Part shown: positions 1-9,004 of the stretch, piece by piece
How positions within the stretch are numbered: position 1 is the first letter of the stretch
How the letters are laid out: the number at the start of each line of letters is the position of its first letter
From: Corynebacterium sp.
Lineage (GTDB): Bacteria; Actinomycetota; Actinomycetes; Mycobacteriales; Mycobacteriaceae
DNA length: 59,518 bases
NCBI RefSeq assembly: GCF_030532965.1
Contig: NZ_JAUNKC010000019.1
Coordinates: 1-59,518, forward strand
Direction of reading: 5' to 3'
Made by a program: the position numbers and the translations under genes
Notes under the pieces: generated by a model
The model's input: the letters and a program-made list of their open reading frames with translations, nothing else
Databases searched by the model: none
What the model was told of the DNA's origin: nothing

Positions 1-54
1 AGAATCCTCACCAACCACACAACCAAAGCAGCATAACCGACGGGTTAGAAAAGG

Positions 55-65
55 CGTCGAAAAGC
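55..65 (+). repeat. CGTCGAAAAGC repeat, first of 13 copies
   Basis: All exact copies found by eye, by start position: plus orientation at 55, 2522, 8945, 14451, 18000, 23478, 28377, 39519 and 46948; reverse complement at 17339, 38092, 40229 and 56970. Six lie between genes, two overlap the last codons of genes, one overlaps the first codons of a gene, and four lie inside genes. The base before the 11-mer is most often G. Confidence 0.85.
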
Positions 66-144
66 AATGGTGATGGGGCCTTTCACTGTAAGAAGCAGAA
101 AAATGCTGGTCGGAATTCGCCAGTGAAAAGCCTCAAAAAGGAGG

Positions 145-585
145 TCACCACCAATTGATGGGGATTTCTGTCAATTGCTCAAAGGCGGTGATGGAATCGG
201 CGAATTTTACAACCTCGCCGGATTCGTGATCCCAGTGGTAGATGGTGTCTGTTAACCCTGCGCCGGTATCAAGTAAGACGAAGTAATTTCCGGTGCCGTC
301 TTCTTCACCGATTGCCAGCGCAGCTTCCGGAAAGTCCACCCATTCTGTAGCCGACCTGTGGTTGGCTACCAGGTGGTCTGCGGTTTTCGTGGCGTGGCGG
401 CGGTCGGAATCATCGAAAACAGGGAAGAAGATAAACGGGTCGAAGTCCTCGTCGTTTTCGGCGAAGACTGGCTGTACTTCACCGCCATTTCGTTCCAACA
501 GGAACCGGCGGTAGTCGGGTGGGAAAACCACTTGCAGCTCGCGGGCGGCGCGATCGACATAAAACTCCGTGGTAGGCAGCGTCAT
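145..585 (-). CDS. SUKH/SMI1-KNR4-type domain protein
   Basis: The 146-residue protein has the look of the SMI1/KNR4 (SUKH) fold: an N-terminal segment with FPPDYRRFLLERNGGE near residues 20-35, then IFFPVF, a long helix, and a strand region with AIGEEDGTGNYFVLL near residue 95. The FPxDYxxFLxxxNGG signature is typical of this superfamily. SUKH proteins often act as immunity proteins to secreted toxins or as general interaction modules; no toxin gene is visible nearby. The ATG has GAAGGAT about 8 bases upstream. It lies downstream of, and co-oriented with, the acyl-CoA ligase gene. The fold is fairly sure; the role is unknown. Confidence 0.75.
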   Translation of the reverse strand: MTLPTTEFYVDRAARELQVVFPPDYRRFLLERNGGEVQPVFAENDEDFDPFIFFPVFDDSDRRHATKTADHLVANHRSATEWVDFPEAALAIGEEDGTGNYFVLLDTGAGLTDTIYHWDHESGEVVKFADSITAFEQLTEIPINWW

Positions 586-633
586 GAACGTGATCCTTCG
601 TGTGTATAGAGCAAACAGGCGTACCTCAGACGA

Positions 634-2337
634 TTAGCAACGCTTCTTCACCAGCTGTTCTTGGACTTCCCGCCGCCGGATTTTGCCCATTTGATCGCGG
701 GGGAGATCCTCGAAGTGGTAGAAGGTGCGGGGCACCTTATAGCGGGTGAGACGTTCCCGGCAGAATGCTTTGAGTCCTTCCGGATCGAGCGCTGCGCCTT
801 CCATAAGCGTGATGGCGGCGACGACCGATTCCGATCCGTCTTCCCGAGGCAGACCCACAACCGCGCAATCATCAACATCGGGGTGAGTTTGCAGTACTTC
901 TTCCACTTCCAACGGGTAGACATTGAAGCCGCCGGTGATGATGACTTCCTTGATCCGGGCTACCAGCCGGATAAAACCGTCTTCTTCCATGACACCCACG
1001 TCGCCGGTGCGGTACCAATCCTTGTGGAAGGAATTAGCGGTGGCCTCCGGGTTATTGAGGTAGCCTGCGAAAACCTGCGGGCCGCGCACCAATACTTCGC
1101 CTTCGGAACCGTCCGGCATGGTCTCATCTAGGTTCTCTGGATTACCGATCCGCACTTCAGTATCTGGGAATGGGATGCCGACATAGCCAGGTCGACGATT
1201 GGAATTCATGGGGTTGCCGACGATGATGGGGGAGGTTTCGGTCAGACCATAGCCTTCCACCAGCAGGCCCCCGGTGAGTTTCTCCCACTGTTCCACGGTC
1301 TGCACCGGCAAGGTGGAAGCGCCTGAGAAGGAATTGCGGATCCCGGAAATGGAGATCCCTTCCTTTTGCGCTGCTTCCACAATCTTCTGATACAGGGTGG
1401 GTACCCCAGGTACCCAGGTAGGAGTGCGCTTCTTCATGATCTGCATGACCAGCGGGATTTGCGGTGCGGGCAATAGTTCCATTTCGGCACCCACATAGAC
1501 CGCGAGATTAAGCACGATGGTCAGGCCATAGGCATGGAAAAACGGCAACGCGGCCAACATGCGTTCGTCTTGGTCACCGAGTCCTTTCACCCAGGCTTTA
1601 CCCTGCAACAGGTTGGCGAATAACCCGCCGTGGGTAAGTTGCGCTCCCTTGGGTGCCCCGGTGGTGCCGGAGGTGTAGAGGATAACTGCAACCGAATCTT
1701 TGGAGACGGAAATATCGGAAGCGATGTCGTCGCCGGTGCCGCCCAATGCGCTGCCGGTCAGCGCGTCCCACGGAATGGAATGCGGTGCCGGTGCGGTGAG
1801 TGCTTCCCGCTTCTTGGCGATCATCGGCAACGGCAGGCTCAGCAAAATCTGCTTGGATTTCGGCATCGCATCGATCATATTGACCGACACGATGGTCTCC
1901 AGCGGGGTAGTGCGGCGCAGCTTCTCCAAGGTGGCGGCAGCTTTATCCCACACGATGGCGACCCGGGCCGCATGGTCTTTAAACGGCCCTTCTAATTCGT
2001 GTGCGGTATACAGCGGATTGTGTTCCACCACGATGGCACCCAGTTTTAACACGGCGAAATAGGCCGCAACGTGCTGCGGGCAGTTGGGCAAAATGATGGC
2101 GACCCGGTCGCCGGGGCGAACCCCCAGGGCGCGGAGACCGGCGGCGGCGGAACGGACTTGTTTGTCCAGATCGCCGTATGTCTGGCTGCGGCCAAAGAAA
2201 TAGGTGGCGGATTTGTCGGCGTTGATTGCGAGGTTGTTGTCGTAGACGTCGAGAAGCGTGGTGTCTTCGTAGTCCAAGCTATGCGGCGTCCATTCGCCGT
2301 AGTAATTCAACCAGGCTTTGGTCTCAAATGCCGACAT
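634..2337 (-). CDS. Long-chain acyl-CoA ligase (FadD-type, AMP-forming)
   Basis: This 567-residue enzyme belongs to the ANL superfamily. It should activate a fatty acid with ATP to an acyl-adenylate and transfer it to CoA. The P-loop-like signature YTSGTTGAPKG lies near residue 219, GYGLTETSP near 361, the YRTGDVG hinge region near 440, and the C-terminal catalytic lysine motif MGKIRRRE near 550. Length and motif order are normal for bacterial FadD. The ATG is preceded by GAAAGGTGAAAT. It is divergent from mshA across 288 bases. Substrate chain length cannot be told from sequence; a role in membrane or mycolate lipid metabolism is only inference. Confidence 0.9.
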   Translation of the reverse strand: MSAFETKAWLNYYGEWTPHSLDYEDTTLLDVYDNNLAINADKSATYFFGRSQTYGDLDKQVRSAAAGLRALGVRPGDRVAIILPNCPQHVAAYFAVLKLGAIVVEHNPLYTAHELEGPFKDHAARVAIVWDKAAATLEKLRRTTPLETIVSVNMIDAMPKSKQILLSLPLPMIAKKREALTAPAPHSIPWDALTGSALGGTGDDIASDISVSKDSVAVILYTSGTTGAPKGAQLTHGGLFANLLQGKAWVKGLGDQDERMLAALPFFHAYGLTIVLNLAVYVGAEMELLPAPQIPLVMQIMKKRTPTWVPGVPTLYQKIVEAAQKEGISISGIRNSFSGASTLPVQTVEQWEKLTGGLLVEGYGLTETSPIIVGNPMNSNRRPGYVGIPFPDTEVRIGNPENLDETMPDGSEGEVLVRGPQVFAGYLNNPEATANSFHKDWYRTGDVGVMEEDGFIRLVARIKEVIITGGFNVYPLEVEEVLQTHPDVDDCAVVGLPREDGSESVVAAITLMEGAALDPEGLKAFCRERLTRYKVPRTFYHFEDLPRDQMGKIRRREVQEQLVKKRC

Positions 2338-2625
2338 ATTTCACCTTTCGGTAGGGCGCGGCTGGGATGGAGGTTGTGCGGTGTTACCTGTCCCTACGCC
2401 ACGGTAAGTTAGTTCGTTAATGTCCAAGCATACCGCAGAATGTGAGGGTTTCCTCACCGTTTGGCGGTAGCACAAGACGCACAGTAATGGTGACGTTGGC
2501 GGTGATTCGGGGCGCGTGATGCGTCGAAAAGCGACAAGCCGTAACCACAGCCGCTGAGCAATTGCTTAGGATAGGTGGTAACCGCAGACACCTTATTCTC
2601 TCATCTTCTAAGGAAACCTCCTCTC

Positions 2626-3936
2626 ATGCGCGTGGCAATGATCTCTATGCATACCTCCCCGTTGGAACAACCCGGTATCGGTGATGCGGGCGGAATGAAC
2701 GTTTATATCCTCAACGTCGCCACGCACCTGGCCAAACAAGGCATCAAGGTGGATATTTTCACCCGCGCTACCCGCCCCAGCCAGGGAACCGTGGTGGAAG
2801 TCGCGCCGAATTTAAAGGTGATCAATATTGTCGCGGGCCCATACGAAGGTCTAGCCAAGGAAGAGCTGGCCACCCAATTGGCGGCCTTTGCTGGCGGGGT
2901 GATCCAATTCGTTAAATGCAACCGGTTGGAATATGACCTTATCCATAGCCACTATTGGCTTTCCGGGCAGGTTGGTTGGTTGTTGCGCGATATTTGGGAG
3001 ATTCCGTTAGTCCACACCGCGCACACGTTGGCGGCGGTGAAAAACCACCATCGCGCCCCCACCGACACCGCCGAATCCGAGGCGCGCCGAATCTGCGAAC
3101 AGCAATTGGTCGACAACGCCGACGTGCTGGTTGTCAACACCCATGAGGAAACCAACGACCTGGTGCATCACTACGACGGATTGCCGGAGAAAATCATGGT
3201 GATGTCACCCGGCACTGACACCGATCTGTTCACGCCCGGTACGGAACGCAATACCGAACGGGCTCGCCGCGAATTGGGTATCCCCATGCACGCAAAAGTC
3301 GTGGCGTTCGTGGGTAGATTGCAGGAATTTAAGGGGCCGCAGGTGCTTATCAAAGCGACCGGGGAGATGCTGCGGCGCGACCCGGATCGCAACCTCTACG
3401 CGCTGATCTGCGGCGGGGCGTCGGGGGCCTCCGCGCGGATGGAAAACTACCGTCGGCTGGCGGAAAGCGTGGGGGCTGCGCACCGGATTCGGTTCTTGGA
3501 GCCGCGCCCGCCGGAGGAACTGGTTACCATCTATCGGGCGGCCGATATTGTCGCCGTGCCCAGTTACAACGAATCCTTCGGGTTGGTGGCGATGGAAGCC
3601 CAAGCATCAGGCACACCGGTCATCGCGGCTCGGGTCGGCGGCCTGCCGATCGCGGTGGCGGAAGGCGACACCGGAATGCTAGTTGACAGCCACGATCCGG
3701 TCGATTGGGCGGACGCACTGGGGCAATTGCTTGACGACGACGCCACGCGGCTGCGGATGAGCGAAGATGCCGTGAGCCACGCTGCGAATTTCTCCTGGGC
3801 ATCGTCCGCTGCCAAACTGGCCTCTATTTATTCCGATGCGCTCGCCATGAAAATTGATGACTGCCCTGATCGGCAGGCGCATGGAAGCGCATTTGGGGAT
3901 AAAGCTGCGTCCGATTCGCTATTCCACACCCTGTAG
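2626..3936 (+). CDS. mshA: D-inositol-3-phosphate glycosyltransferase MshA
   Basis: This GT4 family retaining glycosyltransferase joins UDP-GlcNAc to 1L-myo-inositol 1-phosphate, the first step of mycothiol synthesis. The N-terminal Rossmann domain starts at once with MISMHTSP, and [12 protein letters not shown] (residues about 17-28) is the family signature. The C-terminal nucleotide-sugar site shows [14 protein letters not shown] near residue 312. The open frame extends upstream to 2575, but the ATG at 2626 is preferred because it has AAGGAAAC just upstream and begins directly at the first strand. This gives 436 residues, close to corynebacterial MshA. A candidate -10, TAGGAT at 2567-2572, would give a short leader. 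Mycothiol replaces glutathione in actinobacteria. Confidence 0.95.
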   Translation: MRVAMISMHTSPLEQPGIGDAGGMNVYILNVATHLAKQGIKVDIFTRATRPSQGTVVEVAPNLKVINIVAGPYEGLAKEELATQLAAFAGGVIQFVKCNRLEYDLIHSHYWLSGQVGWLLRDIWEIPLVHTAHTLAAVKNHHRAPTDTAESEARRICEQQLVDNADVLVVNTHEETNDLVHHYDGLPEKIMVMSPGTDTDLFTPGTERNTERARRELGIPMHAKVVAFVGRLQEFKGPQVLIKATGEMLRRDPDRNLYALICGGASGASARMENYRRLAESVGAAHRIRFLEPRPPEELVTIYRAADIVAVPSYNESFGLVAMEAQASGTPVIAARVGGLPIAVAEGDTGMLVDSHDPVDWADALGQLLDDDATRLRMSEDAVSHAANFSWASSAAKLASIYSDALAMKIDDCPDRQAHGSAFGDKAASDSLFHTL

Positions 3937-3959
3937 TAAAAGCGGCCTGAGCCGCGTTT
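3937..3959. terminator. Bidirectional terminator between mshA and the SDR gene
   Basis: AGCGGC, loop CTGA and GCCGC form a GC-rich hairpin flanked by AAA on the left and TTTA on the right, placed between two converging stop codons. It can serve both strands. Confidence 0.7.
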
Positions 3960-3963
3960 ATGC

Positions 3964-4710
3964 CTAGCCTGCAACCAGCCGAGCAACAACCCGGGCAAGT
4001 CGAACCGGGGAAAGCTTGCGCGCAATGTAAAACACTTTATCGGCCATAGAAACCCCGTAATGGACCTTTCCCCGTTGCCAACGGGACTTCGGATGGGTGG
4101 CCTGCCACACGGTTTCGGCCACCTGTTCCGGGGTAATCCGAACCCCCAGCCGTTTTACTGAGGCCGCATCATTATCGGATAACGCCGTCTTTACCCATAG
4201 CGGCCAGATCGCCACCACCCGAATCCGATCAGTGCGCCACTCCAAATTAAGCGCCTCGGTCAACCCCGCCACATAAAACTTACTTGCGGAATACACCGCA
4301 ATACCCGGCTGCCCATAAATTGCTGAGGCGGAAGCCAGATTCACCACCGTTGAGCCTGCCCGTAAATATCGTTTGGCCGCCTGCGCGCCCAACGTCACCC
4401 CGGCGCAATTCACCTGCACCTGGGAGGTGACCTGATCGGGGGAAATATCACTCAAATTACCTGCGGCAATAATCCCCGCATTATTGACCACAACCGTAAT
4501 CAACCCGCCAGTGTGCGTGCCAAAATCCGCCAAAGCGGCATCCCAGGACTTAGCGTCAGTGACATCAAGGTAACCAGAAACAAGATTCGGGTGGTCATAT
4601 TCAACAGGCGCAATATCATAGGCGCCCACCAGCCAGCCGGACTCTAAGAAACGCAACGCTATCGCCTTGCCAATACCGTTGGCTGCACCAGAAATAAAAA
4701 TCGAATTCAT
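3964..4710 (-). CDS. Short-chain dehydrogenase/reductase (SDR family)
   Basis: This 248-residue classical SDR has the cofactor loop SGAANGIG at residues 7-14, NNAG near 76-79 and the catalytic pair YSASK near 140. It is a soluble NAD(P)-dependent oxidoreductase of unknown substrate. The C-terminal part carries extra basic sequence (KLSPVRLARVVARL), which could be an amphipathic membrane-touching helix, as in some actinobacterial lipid-linked SDRs. The ATG at 4710 has a TAAGCT box eight bases upstream and no well-spaced ribosome site, so a leaderless transcript is likely. It converges with mshA. The fold is certain, the reaction is not. Confidence 0.9.
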   Translation of the reverse strand: MNSIFISGAANGIGKAIALRFLESGWLVGAYDIAPVEYDHPNLVSGYLDVTDAKSWDAALADFGTHTGGLITVVVNNAGIIAAGNLSDISPDQVTSQVQVNCAGVTLGAQAAKRYLRAGSTVVNLASASAIYGQPGIAVYSASKFYVAGLTEALNLEWRTDRIRVVAIWPLWVKTALSDNDAASVKRLGVRITPEQVAETVWQATHPKSRWQRGKVHYGVSMADKVFYIARKLSPVRLARVVARLVAG

Positions 4711-4717
4711 GCCTCCC

Positions 4718-4723
4718 AGCTTA
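4718..4723 (-). promoter_or_regulatory. Candidate -10 box for leaderless SDR transcript
   Basis: Read on the minus strand this is TAAGCT, ending seven bases before the ATG at 4710, the spacing expected when transcription starts at the start codon. Confidence 0.4.
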
Positions 4724-4827
4724 AAACTAGCCAGCTAGTGTGTGGCGGTGAATAGGCAAAAATTGGCAATGCGGGGTGGCACAATAATGCGCTACTGATC
4801 GCTGCCACCTGCACTTATGGCGAGCTT

Positions 4828-5631
4828 CTAGCTTGACTGCACCGCCGCGTGGGTCAGGCCGGTTTTCTCCTTGCCTTGGTATTGCACGATTTGAAACACG
4901 CCAGCATCCCAAATACACAAGCCGCCGTAGCTAGAGAGGGTAACCAAGTTGACCCAGTTAGCGGCTTCACTTTTGGCTAAACCGTGATGCTGGCATGCAT
5001 CTTCCCCTGCATCGCTGCAGCTATAGGAAACGTGACTACCTCGGAATTGGATAAGGGTGCCGTCAGGTCCGTCGCTTTCGAAACCGAGTTCCTCGTATTC
5101 TTCCTCCAGCTCATAGTCCTCGCCGATTACATCCAGGTAGGCGTTGGAGGACCAGCGCGGAATGTCCAGTGCCTGGTGTGATTCTAGGAGGAGCGGGACT
5201 TCGAAAAAGGATCGGCCTAGTTCTGAATCATCTTCAAAGAAAGACGGTTTGTTGAGGTTGCCTGGTTGTGGGGTGCGCACCAGCGGGGTGTCGGGCGCGA
5301 TGAACTCTACATGGTGGGGAATGTCGCCCATGGTTATTTCCCTGCCCGCAAAGACCGTAATCATTCCCGGTTCGAGTGGGGCAGTGTTGATTTGGAATAA
5401 GAACGCCAACGGCTGGCCGTCCGCAGTGGTGGGCCACGTGAAGTCCTCCGGGAGATCCGGGTCGCCACCGATGCGGCTTGCACCAACAGGAATGGTTTCT
5501 GGCTGGGAGTCACATACTGTAAACCACAAGCATTCTTTAGTGTGCTTGATAATAATGTCTGCGCGTTTGGTGAATTCCTCCACCCCAACCGCCTCAATGG
5601 CTTGATAGATCTCTTCTCGGGATTGATGCAT
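4828..5631 (-). CDS. DUF1963 (YwqG-like) protein
   Basis: The 267-residue protein matches the DUF1963/YwqG pattern: SRIGGDPDLPEDFTWPT near residues 51-67 followed by PLAFLFQIN, and later a LDVIGEDYE-type segment and a C-terminal WDAGVFQIV. YwqG proteins are soluble and widespread, and their function is not known. The acidic stretch EDYELEEEYEELGFESDGPDG in the middle is typical. The start has TACAAT seven bases before the ATG, so a leaderless transcript is likely. It stands alone between the SDR gene and an AT-rich pair of divergent genes. Family call is good; no function is proposed. Confidence 0.8.
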   Translation of the reverse strand: MHQSREEIYQAIEAVGVEEFTKRADIIIKHTKECLWFTVCDSQPETIPVGASRIGGDPDLPEDFTWPTTADGQPLAFLFQINTAPLEPGMITVFAGREITMGDIPHHVEFIAPDTPLVRTPQPGNLNKPSFFEDDSELGRSFFEVPLLLESHQALDIPRWSSNAYLDVIGEDYELEEEYEELGFESDGPDGTLIQFRGSHVSYSCSDAGEDACQHHGLAKSEAANWVNLVTLSSYGGLCIWDAGVFQIVQYQGKEKTGLTHAAVQSS

Positions 5632-5638
5632 GTGTTTG

Positions 5639-5644
5639 ATTGTA
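5639..5644 (-). promoter_or_regulatory. Candidate -10 box (leaderless) for the DUF1963 gene
   Basis: TACAAT on the minus strand ends seven bases before the ATG at 5631, fitting the corynebacterial TANNNT box of a leaderless transcript. Confidence 0.5.
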
Positions 5645-5786
5645 GGGCAGTGGGAATAGCCGCGTAGCGACCATGACGGTGAAATTTACAGTTTATGAGA
5701 TATTTTTGGTGGTAAACTGCTAATTCAAGATGTCAAGTCTGTTGGATGTTATTTGTATTTTTTGAAGTGACGGTGAAAGGCGAAAA

Positions 5787-6077
5787 ATGGAACGTTTTAA
5801 AATTCGTGCTTTTGCTATTGTTCCTGGACATATTGCGGTTTTTGCTAGTGAAAAAATCCAGGAATTTTTAGACGAATCGTATCCTGATATTGAGTCTTTT
5901 GTTCGTCCAATTGTGGCTTCCAATCGTATCGAAGTAGTTCTATCGTTTGAAGCAGATGATTTCGTGGCGGCCGAGAAAATGGGAAACTCGGTTTTGGGTG
6001 GAGTTTTTTCTGCTGCCGAGTCGATTGTTAGTGAACAAATCCACGAATCCAGTCGGATGCTCAGTCTTGCAGTATGA
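5787..6077 (+). CDS. Small unidentified protein, first gene of an AT-rich pair
   Basis: This 96-residue protein is not recognised. It has no membrane segment or cysteine motif. The first half reads as alternating strands and helices (RFKIRAFAIVPGHIAVFA), the second as an acidic helix followed by a serine-rich helix. The ATG at 5787 is preceded by GGTGAAAGGCGAAAA, a good ribosome site. Its stop overlaps the next start as ATGA at 6074-6077, so translation of the two is probably coupled. Base composition is clearly more AT-rich than the flanking genes, which suggests a later arrival. It is likely real because of the tight coupling, but no function can be given. Confidence 0.65.
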   Translation: MERFKIRAFAIVPGHIAVFASEKIQEFLDESYPDIESFVRPIVASNRIEVVLSFEADDFVAAEKMGNSVLGGVFSAAESIVSEQIHESSRMLSLAV

Positions 6078-6928
6078 AACTAGCCCACAGGAAAACAGTC
6101 GCGCAACGCGGACGTCGTTTTCATGATCTTGTTGACTTCTTTGTTGAGTATTGGCCAAAAATAGCTTTTGGTTTTATCTCGTTAGTGGGATTGTTTGTGT
6201 CAGCATTTCCGGATCTTAAAGTCCAAGGTTTTCTTATCCGACACGCACTTTTCTGTGTTGTTTTGGTGCTAGCAATTGTCGCCGGATGGGCGGATCTACG
6301 TCGATCAGCCAGTCTTAAAGAATTGGAAAAAAGAAATGCGCGGTTAAATACCCAGTGTAGGCAATACGAGAAGGATGTTGAAAAGGTCTTAAAAGTTGCT
6401 CTCAAACGATTGGCTGAAGAATGCGAAATCGCGGATAATGAGAACCTCCTAAAACATATGCGCATCACAGTTTACTGCCATGATGCAGATTTCCGTCGTT
6501 TCATTCCCGTAGCAAGAATCGCTGGTGATGCTCGATATGAAGAGCCAGGCCGGACCTTCTACCCGGATAATGAAGGCGCGATTGCAGAGGGGGGGAATAC
6601 CGGTACGGCTAAGATGACTGTCCCTGGAAAAGGAGAACGCCAGTGGATTGAATCTATGGTGCAGGAATGGGATATTCCGAAAGAAACGGCTGCTTCTATG
6701 CGGATGAAATCTCGCAGTCTAGGCGCATTTCTGCTGAGAATCAGCACGGATAAAGTAGGGGTGTTGGTTGTAGAAAGTCTCCAGACGACAGCGGTTGGTG
6801 CTCCATTGTTGAGAAAAATCTCGTCAAGTCAGTGGTTCTCCGCAATCGGGCTTTTGGTTCATTCAGTGAAAGACTCCCACGTTGCGGCTTTAGCCCTGGA
6901 AAAACCTGTTAACCCAAACGAGCTATGA
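6074..6928 (+). CDS. Membrane-anchored protein with coiled coil and GAF-like C-terminal domain
   Basis: The 284-residue protein has two predicted membrane segments near residues 32-50 and 54-73, then a charged helix (SLKELEKRNARLNTQCRQYE onward) that should form a coiled coil, then about 170 residues resembling a GAF-type sensor fold: RITVYCHDADFRRFIPVARI early and LGAFLLRISTDKVGVLVVES late. It would sit in the cytoplasmic membrane with the sensor domain inside. The start overlaps the stop of the preceding 96-residue gene. AT-rich codon use sets the pair apart. The GAF assignment rests on pattern only and is moderate; no catalytic motif is seen. Confidence 0.6.
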   Translation: MKLAHRKTVAQRGRRFHDLVDFFVEYWPKIAFGFISLVGLFVSAFPDLKVQGFLIRHALFCVVLVLAIVAGWADLRRSASLKELEKRNARLNTQCRQYEKDVEKVLKVALKRLAEECEIADNENLLKHMRITVYCHDADFRRFIPVARIAGDARYEEPGRTFYPDNEGAIAEGGNTGTAKMTVPGKGERQWIESMVQEWDIPKETAASMRMKSRSLGAFLLRISTDKVGVLVVESLQTTAVGAPLLRKISSSQWFSAIGLLVHSVKDSHVAALALEKPVNPNEL

Positions 6929-7005
6929 CCCGATAAAACTCTTACAGTTGTAATACTTTTACACTTGTTCAACCTTAAATCTCTGCGCAGTTTTCTGCTA
7001 CTAGC

Positions 7006-7011
7006 TACGCT
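7006..7011 (+). promoter_or_regulatory. Candidate -10 box (leaderless) for the SSADH gene
   Basis: TACGCT ends eight bases before the ATG at 7020. No ribosome site is visible between them, so the transcript may begin at the start codon. Confidence 0.4.
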
Positions 7012-7019
7012 TGGACACT

Positions 7020-8516
7020 ATGAGCACGACGCACCACACCGACAACCGCAGCGACCTCATCGAAGTCATTAACCCCCGAACTGGCGAAGTGATCGATACG
7101 GTCATTTCCCACAGTGAGGCTGAGACGCGGGAGGCGTTTGACCGGGCGCGCCGGGTTCAACGTACCTGGGCGAAACGCAGCGTGGCCGAACGCGCGAAAA
7201 TTATCATGCGGATGCACGATGTGGTGCTGGCCAACCAGGCGGAAATCTTAGATACCATCCAGCTGGAAACCGGAAAGAACCGCGCTTCGGCATTCGACGA
7301 GGTTCTTGATGTGGCCATTAATGCCCGGTACTACGCCAAGAAAGCCCCGAAACTATTGCGGCCGCAGCACGTAAAGGGTGCGTTGCCGGTATTGACAAAA
7401 ACCATCGTGCAGCATGCGCCGAAAGGCGTGGTAGGGATTATTTCCCCATGGAATTACCCGTTAACCCTCACGTTGTCCGATGCGATTCCCGCTTTGATTG
7501 CGGGCAATGCAGTTGTGTTAAAACCGGATTCGCAAACCCCACTCACCGCATTGGCTGGCGCACAGATCGCCAGGGAAGCAGGACTTCCGGAGGATCTGTA
7601 CCAAGTGATAACTGGACCCGGGGCGGTGGTGGGCGAAACGATAGCCAACCACGCTGATTTCCTTATGTTTACTGGTTCCACCGAAACGGGCCGTAAGCTC
7701 GGCGCTATCGCGGGGGAGCGGCTGATTGGGTTTTCGGCGGAGCTAGGCGGCAAAAATCCCATGATTATTACCGCCGATGCAAATATCGACGCGGCGGTGC
7801 GCACCACCATCGCGGGGTGTTTCTCCAATACCGGCCAATTATGCATCTCCATCGAACGAATTTATGTGCATGAAGATGTGGCGGAACAGTACGTCGACAA
7901 GCTCGTCGCGGCGGTCGAAAACCTCACGATCGGTGGCGGCGGCTGGGAAGAAAACATCGGCTCCATGATCTCCGCGACGCAGGCGGATAACGTCATGGCA
8001 CTTGTCGACGACGCCGTTGCCCAAGGCGCGAAAAAACTAATCGGTGGGCGGCGACCCGACTTAGGCCCGGCGTTTATCTCCCCCATCGTGCTTGTCGACG
8101 TCCCCGAGGCCGCCCGGCTCTACCGGGAAGAAGTTTTCGGGCCGGTCGTCTACATCGAAACCTATAACTCCGACGCGGAGGTTATTGAGCGGGCTAACGA
8201 TTCCGAATACGGACTCAACGCCGCCGTCTGTGCGGGGCATAACCGCTGGCAGATCGCCGCGCAGCTGGAGGTTGGCACGGTGAATATCAACGAAGGTTTC
8301 GCCGCCGCGTTCGGCTCCGTCGACGCCCCGATGGGCGGTTGGAAAGCCTCCGGAACCGGGCGACGGCATAGCGATGCTGGATTGTTGAAATACACCGAAC
8401 CCCGCACCATCGCTGAACAGCGGGTTCTGCCGATCTCCGGCCCCAAAAACCTACCCCGCGAAACCTATGCGGCAGTCATGACTAATCTATTGCGGCTGGG
8501 GAAGAGATTTTTGTAA
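7020..8516 (+). CDS. gabD2: Succinate-semialdehyde dehydrogenase (NADP-type, aldehyde dehydrogenase family)
   Basis: The enzyme should oxidise succinate semialdehyde to succinate with NAD(P). The 498-residue protein carries the aldehyde dehydrogenase landmarks in order: ISPWNYPLTL near residue 142, FTGSTETGRK near 218, the catalytic glutamate in ELGGKNP near 243, and the catalytic cysteine in NTGQLCIS near 275. The frame could start at TTG 7011, but ATG 7020 is preferred since it matches a TACGCT box at leaderless spacing. The name gabD2 follows the actinobacterial paralogue; another aldehyde substrate cannot be excluded. It stands alone downstream of the AT-rich pair. Confidence 0.85.
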   Translation: MSTTHHTDNRSDLIEVINPRTGEVIDTVISHSEAETREAFDRARRVQRTWAKRSVAERAKIIMRMHDVVLANQAEILDTIQLETGKNRASAFDEVLDVAINARYYAKKAPKLLRPQHVKGALPVLTKTIVQHAPKGVVGIISPWNYPLTLTLSDAIPALIAGNAVVLKPDSQTPLTALAGAQIAREAGLPEDLYQVITGPGAVVGETIANHADFLMFTGSTETGRKLGAIAGERLIGFSAELGGKNPMIITADANIDAAVRTTIAGCFSNTGQLCISIERIYVHEDVAEQYVDKLVAAVENLTIGGGGWEENIGSMISATQADNVMALVDDAVAQGAKKLIGGRRPDLGPAFISPIVLVDVPEAARLYREEVFGPVVYIETYNSDAEVIERANDSEYGLNAAVCAGHNRWQIAAQLEVGTVNINEGFAAAFGSVDAPMGGWKASGTGRRHSDAGLLKYTEPRTIAEQRVLPISGPKNLPRETYAAVMTNLLRLGKRFL

Positions 8517-9004
8517 CCGGGTGGAACACTAGAGTGGTGGGATAACCGTATGGATTTGTGGCTATAGCGTCACGGAAGAATTTCATGTGTGTATCTTTGG
8601 TGCGAAATCTTATTTTTCAAAGGTTCTTAACCAAATTCAGCTATCCCATGTTGTTGAGACAAGCTCCGGGAAAAGCTAAAAACTAACAAGACTAATAACT
8701 AAAAACACCAACCCTTGGAGCAAAGGAATTCTCAAGCTTCACAGCTCTACTCCCATTCGGGAACCCAGCTTAATCCTTCTCGGGTTGGTGTCTTGGCTCA
8801 AAAATACATAATCGTCCTATGGTCAGCAAGGATATTATGCATAATTATTTATATTTTAGAACAGCGTACACTTAGCGACTTTTCTTTAACGCTTAGTTCA
8901 TGGCCGGTTTTCGGTTGCGGCCTATGAATCCCGTTACGGTGGGGCGTCGAAAAGCAAAAAACTTATGCTGAAACCCCACAAACTACATGCCTTAGAATGT
9001 GTGC
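8517..9004. other. Non-coding stretch between gabD2 and the DUF885 gene
   Basis: About 490 bases, AT-rich in the middle. No convincing gene is present; one 70-codon frame from a TTG at 8715 has no ribosome site and no recognisable composition. One copy of the CGTCGAAAAGC repeat lies at 8945-8955. Confidence 0.6.
8993..8998 (+). promoter_or_regulatory. Candidate -10 box (leaderless) for the DUF885 gene
   Basis: TAGAAT ends six bases before the ATG at 9005, so the ATG would be the first or nearly the first transcribed codon. This decides the start against the in-frame GTG at 8999. Confidence 0.55.

Noticed and set aside
8715..8927. 70-codon open frame in the gap after gabD2
   Set aside because: Starts at TTG without a ribosome site, unusual composition, and no coupling to neighbours.
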